Notes under the pieces: generated by a model
Seen by the model: the letters and a program-made list of their open reading frames with translations, nothing else
Told to the model about the DNA's origin: nothing
Databases searched by the model: none
Source of the DNA: Vanilla planifolia
Lineage: Eukaryota > Streptophyta > Magnoliopsida > Asparagales > Orchidaceae
Reading direction: 5' to 3'
Assembly: GCA_023846275.1 (NCBI GenBank)
Contig: CM043872.1
Coordinates: 26,278,670-26,342,669 of the forward strand
Length of the DNA stretch: 64,000 nucleotides
In this document: one piece after another, positions 62,414 through 64,000 of the stretch
Position numbering within the stretch: the first letter of the stretch is position 1
Layout of the letters: the number at the start of each line of letters is the position of its first letter
Position numbers and translations under genes: made by a program

Positions 62414-64000
62414 GTCAGTTCGCTCTTCTATCCGTCTACCCTCTAGCTTATGATAGTGGAGTTATTTGATTCTCGTTGCTTTAACTATAGTTTTTTTTTT
62501 TTTTTTTTCCTGATGAATGGCTAAGAATGGTTACTTGTATCCTTTTTTCCTGATTGCTTGTAGTGAATGATGACTGTGACGCCAATTAGAATATTAATGT
62601 TATTAAGTTGTCGTTTTACTAGCTTCTATACTCCTCTGATGTGTTTCTGCTTAAATTGAGAAACGTCTAACTGTTGGGCAATTTAAAATAATAAAGAACA
62701 AATATATTGACAACGTTTTAGATAGTATTGAGTTAGATAATATTGACATCATTTTTTCAATATTCGTAAAATAATGCTCAGCCAAACAGGCCTTGAACCA
62801 TTTTCTCAGTGATAAGATTCCATACATCAAGTAGCATGAGGCTAGCGTAGTTTTGCTATGAATTATATGCAGCTTGTGATAACAGGATAGGCTTAAGCCT
62901 TAAGCTGGAATTTTTGCAATGACATCAATAGATTTATAAATATATCATAAATGATTAAGAATGTCAAGTTTTTGTAAGTGTATCAATCACTATACTGTGC
63001 TTTTTATAATTGATGACTATGGTGTATTTGTGACAAACATTTGTTTTTGGTTGATTTCAAAGTTTAGATTCATCATTTGAGAAGTGCAATTTGGTGAACG
63101 TCTATGAGACCAGATTGCCAAATCCTTGTTTAGTATTCATTTTCTTTTGCTCCCCCAAACAACATGTGTTCACACATTGAAGCCTTTCTATCATGTATCT
63201 AAACTGATTTAGATTGTTATTGGAAATATTTTTTTTTAAGATGAAGAATAAACATAATGAGAATTAATATTTATAGAAAGTTAAAAAATGTAATTTAGTA
63301 TCTACTATATTTCTTTACAAACCCCATCTAGCTAGTGCAAGATTAGTTGCATTTTAACTTCAAAAAGCTTGTTTGGTGTTGTATTACTCTAATTTGTCAT
63401 TATAAATGAATTAGCTTTCAAGGATGCAAGTATTATTTGGGTGTTTGTGCTAACATGTTGGAGTGCTAGCTAAATTTTAGTTGTATTGGACAGATCATAT
63501 ATTTGAGCTTGCCATGGGAGAATTATGAAAATATTTTGCATGGTAAATACTTAAGAAAAAATATCATTTTGGATGAAAGATGCTGTAATTCATAATCTGA
63601 TATAGTCCTTATGAGAAAAGAAAACTTGCACTGTCAATTACAACAACTACAAGGTTGAGAAGATCTCTTTCCATAACTATAAGAGGCTTAATTTTTTTAG
63701 TGCCACTTCCATGCCTAGTTGGGATTATGGTTTCAATGATAGTCCTAGTTCTTCTAGTATATCATTTTCTAGTTTATTTTATTCACTACATATTATGACA
63801 TTGAATATCAAGAGTGCTCCTGAAAAAGACCTTTTGTTTACAAGGGATGGAAACCATGACATGGAATCATACTTAGATGAGATTTTATTGACTAAATAAA
63901 TGAAAAGAAATTTACTTTTAGAAGACCTTTTTATAAAAAATTTATGTCTAGTTTTAGCCTAGTTATAGGCATCTTCATCAAAACTCAATGACTTCCTACC
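62414..64000. other. TOPP intron 1 (continues beyond window)
   Basis: After the donor comes T-rich intronic sequence. No GDIHGQ-coding exon was found up to the window end, so intron 1 is at least 1.59 kb. It contains a copia remnant near its end and a 'CAAACAGGCCTTG' phrase at about 62,785 reminiscent of terminal repeats of small DNA transposons, without a visible partner. Confidence 0.6.
63806..63896 (+). pseudogene. Ty1/copia pol C-terminal remnant (RNase H-proximal)
   Basis: An open stretch reads IKSAPEKDLLFTRDGNHDME followed by SYLDEILLTK and stop. It corresponds to copia '(Y)LK(S/G)(A/T)PG.GL.F...G...(I/V)(E/K)GY.DAD(W)' before RNase H. The DAD motif reads DEI, so it is broken. The neighbouring upstream sequence (from 63,711) stays in frame but is not recognisable. 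It sits in TOPP intron 1 in the same orientation. Confidence 0.6.

Overview
This is a nuclear genomic window from a flowering plant. The evidence is intron-split genes with GT-AG junctions, proteins of plant type (a small purple acid phosphatase, the plant form of complex I subunit NDUFS5, eL22, a TOPP-type phosphatase, a plant universal stress protein), degenerate LTR retrotransposons primed by initiator tRNA-Met, and very AT-rich intergenic DNA. GC-rich first exons next to AT-rich introns lean towards a monocot, but that is a weak inference. No tRNA, rRNA, organelle insert, CRISPR array or bacterial-type operon was seen.

Layout. 1-16.8 kb holds no intact gene. It contains a decayed Ty3/gypsy element (about 1,952-6,998) whose left LTR carries a Ty1/copia reverse-transcriptase fragment, an extra solo-LTR-like copy near 14.5-15.5 kb, a TGCA-dense patch, and microsatellites. 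16.9-19.7 kb (+) is a complete four-exon universal stress protein gene (176 aa) with a G-box/ABRE just upstream. 19.7-26.1 kb is gene-poor with unidentified GC-richer fragments. 26.1-28.7 kb (-) is a complete seven-exon purple acid phosphatase (329 aa, all seven metal ligands present).

29.7-51.5 kb (-) is the most striking part. The two coding exons of one small complex I gene (NDUFS5, 85 aa) lie 21.5 kb apart, on the same strand and in matching phase. The single intron contains a minisatellite, a probable non-autonomous DNA transposon, a 7.7-kb chromovirus-type gypsy element in the opposite orientation with a truncated 3' LTR, a copia gag remnant and a 395-bp tandem duplication. The gene starts divergently from RPL22 (53.8-60.1 kb, +; two exons, 6-kb intron, telo-box and site II motif upstream). 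The window ends in intron 1 of a TOPP/PP1 catalytic-subunit gene (first exon 62,206-62,413, +), whose intron carries another copia fragment.

The host genes are unrelated housekeeping or stress functions: mitochondrial respiration, ribosome, phosphatase signalling, phosphate scavenging and stress sensing. There is no operon-like logic. The main biological theme is how intact genes keep working while their introns and spacers fill with decayed transposons. Exon structures were read by eye from splice signals, reading frame and recognised family motifs; no alignment or expression data were available.
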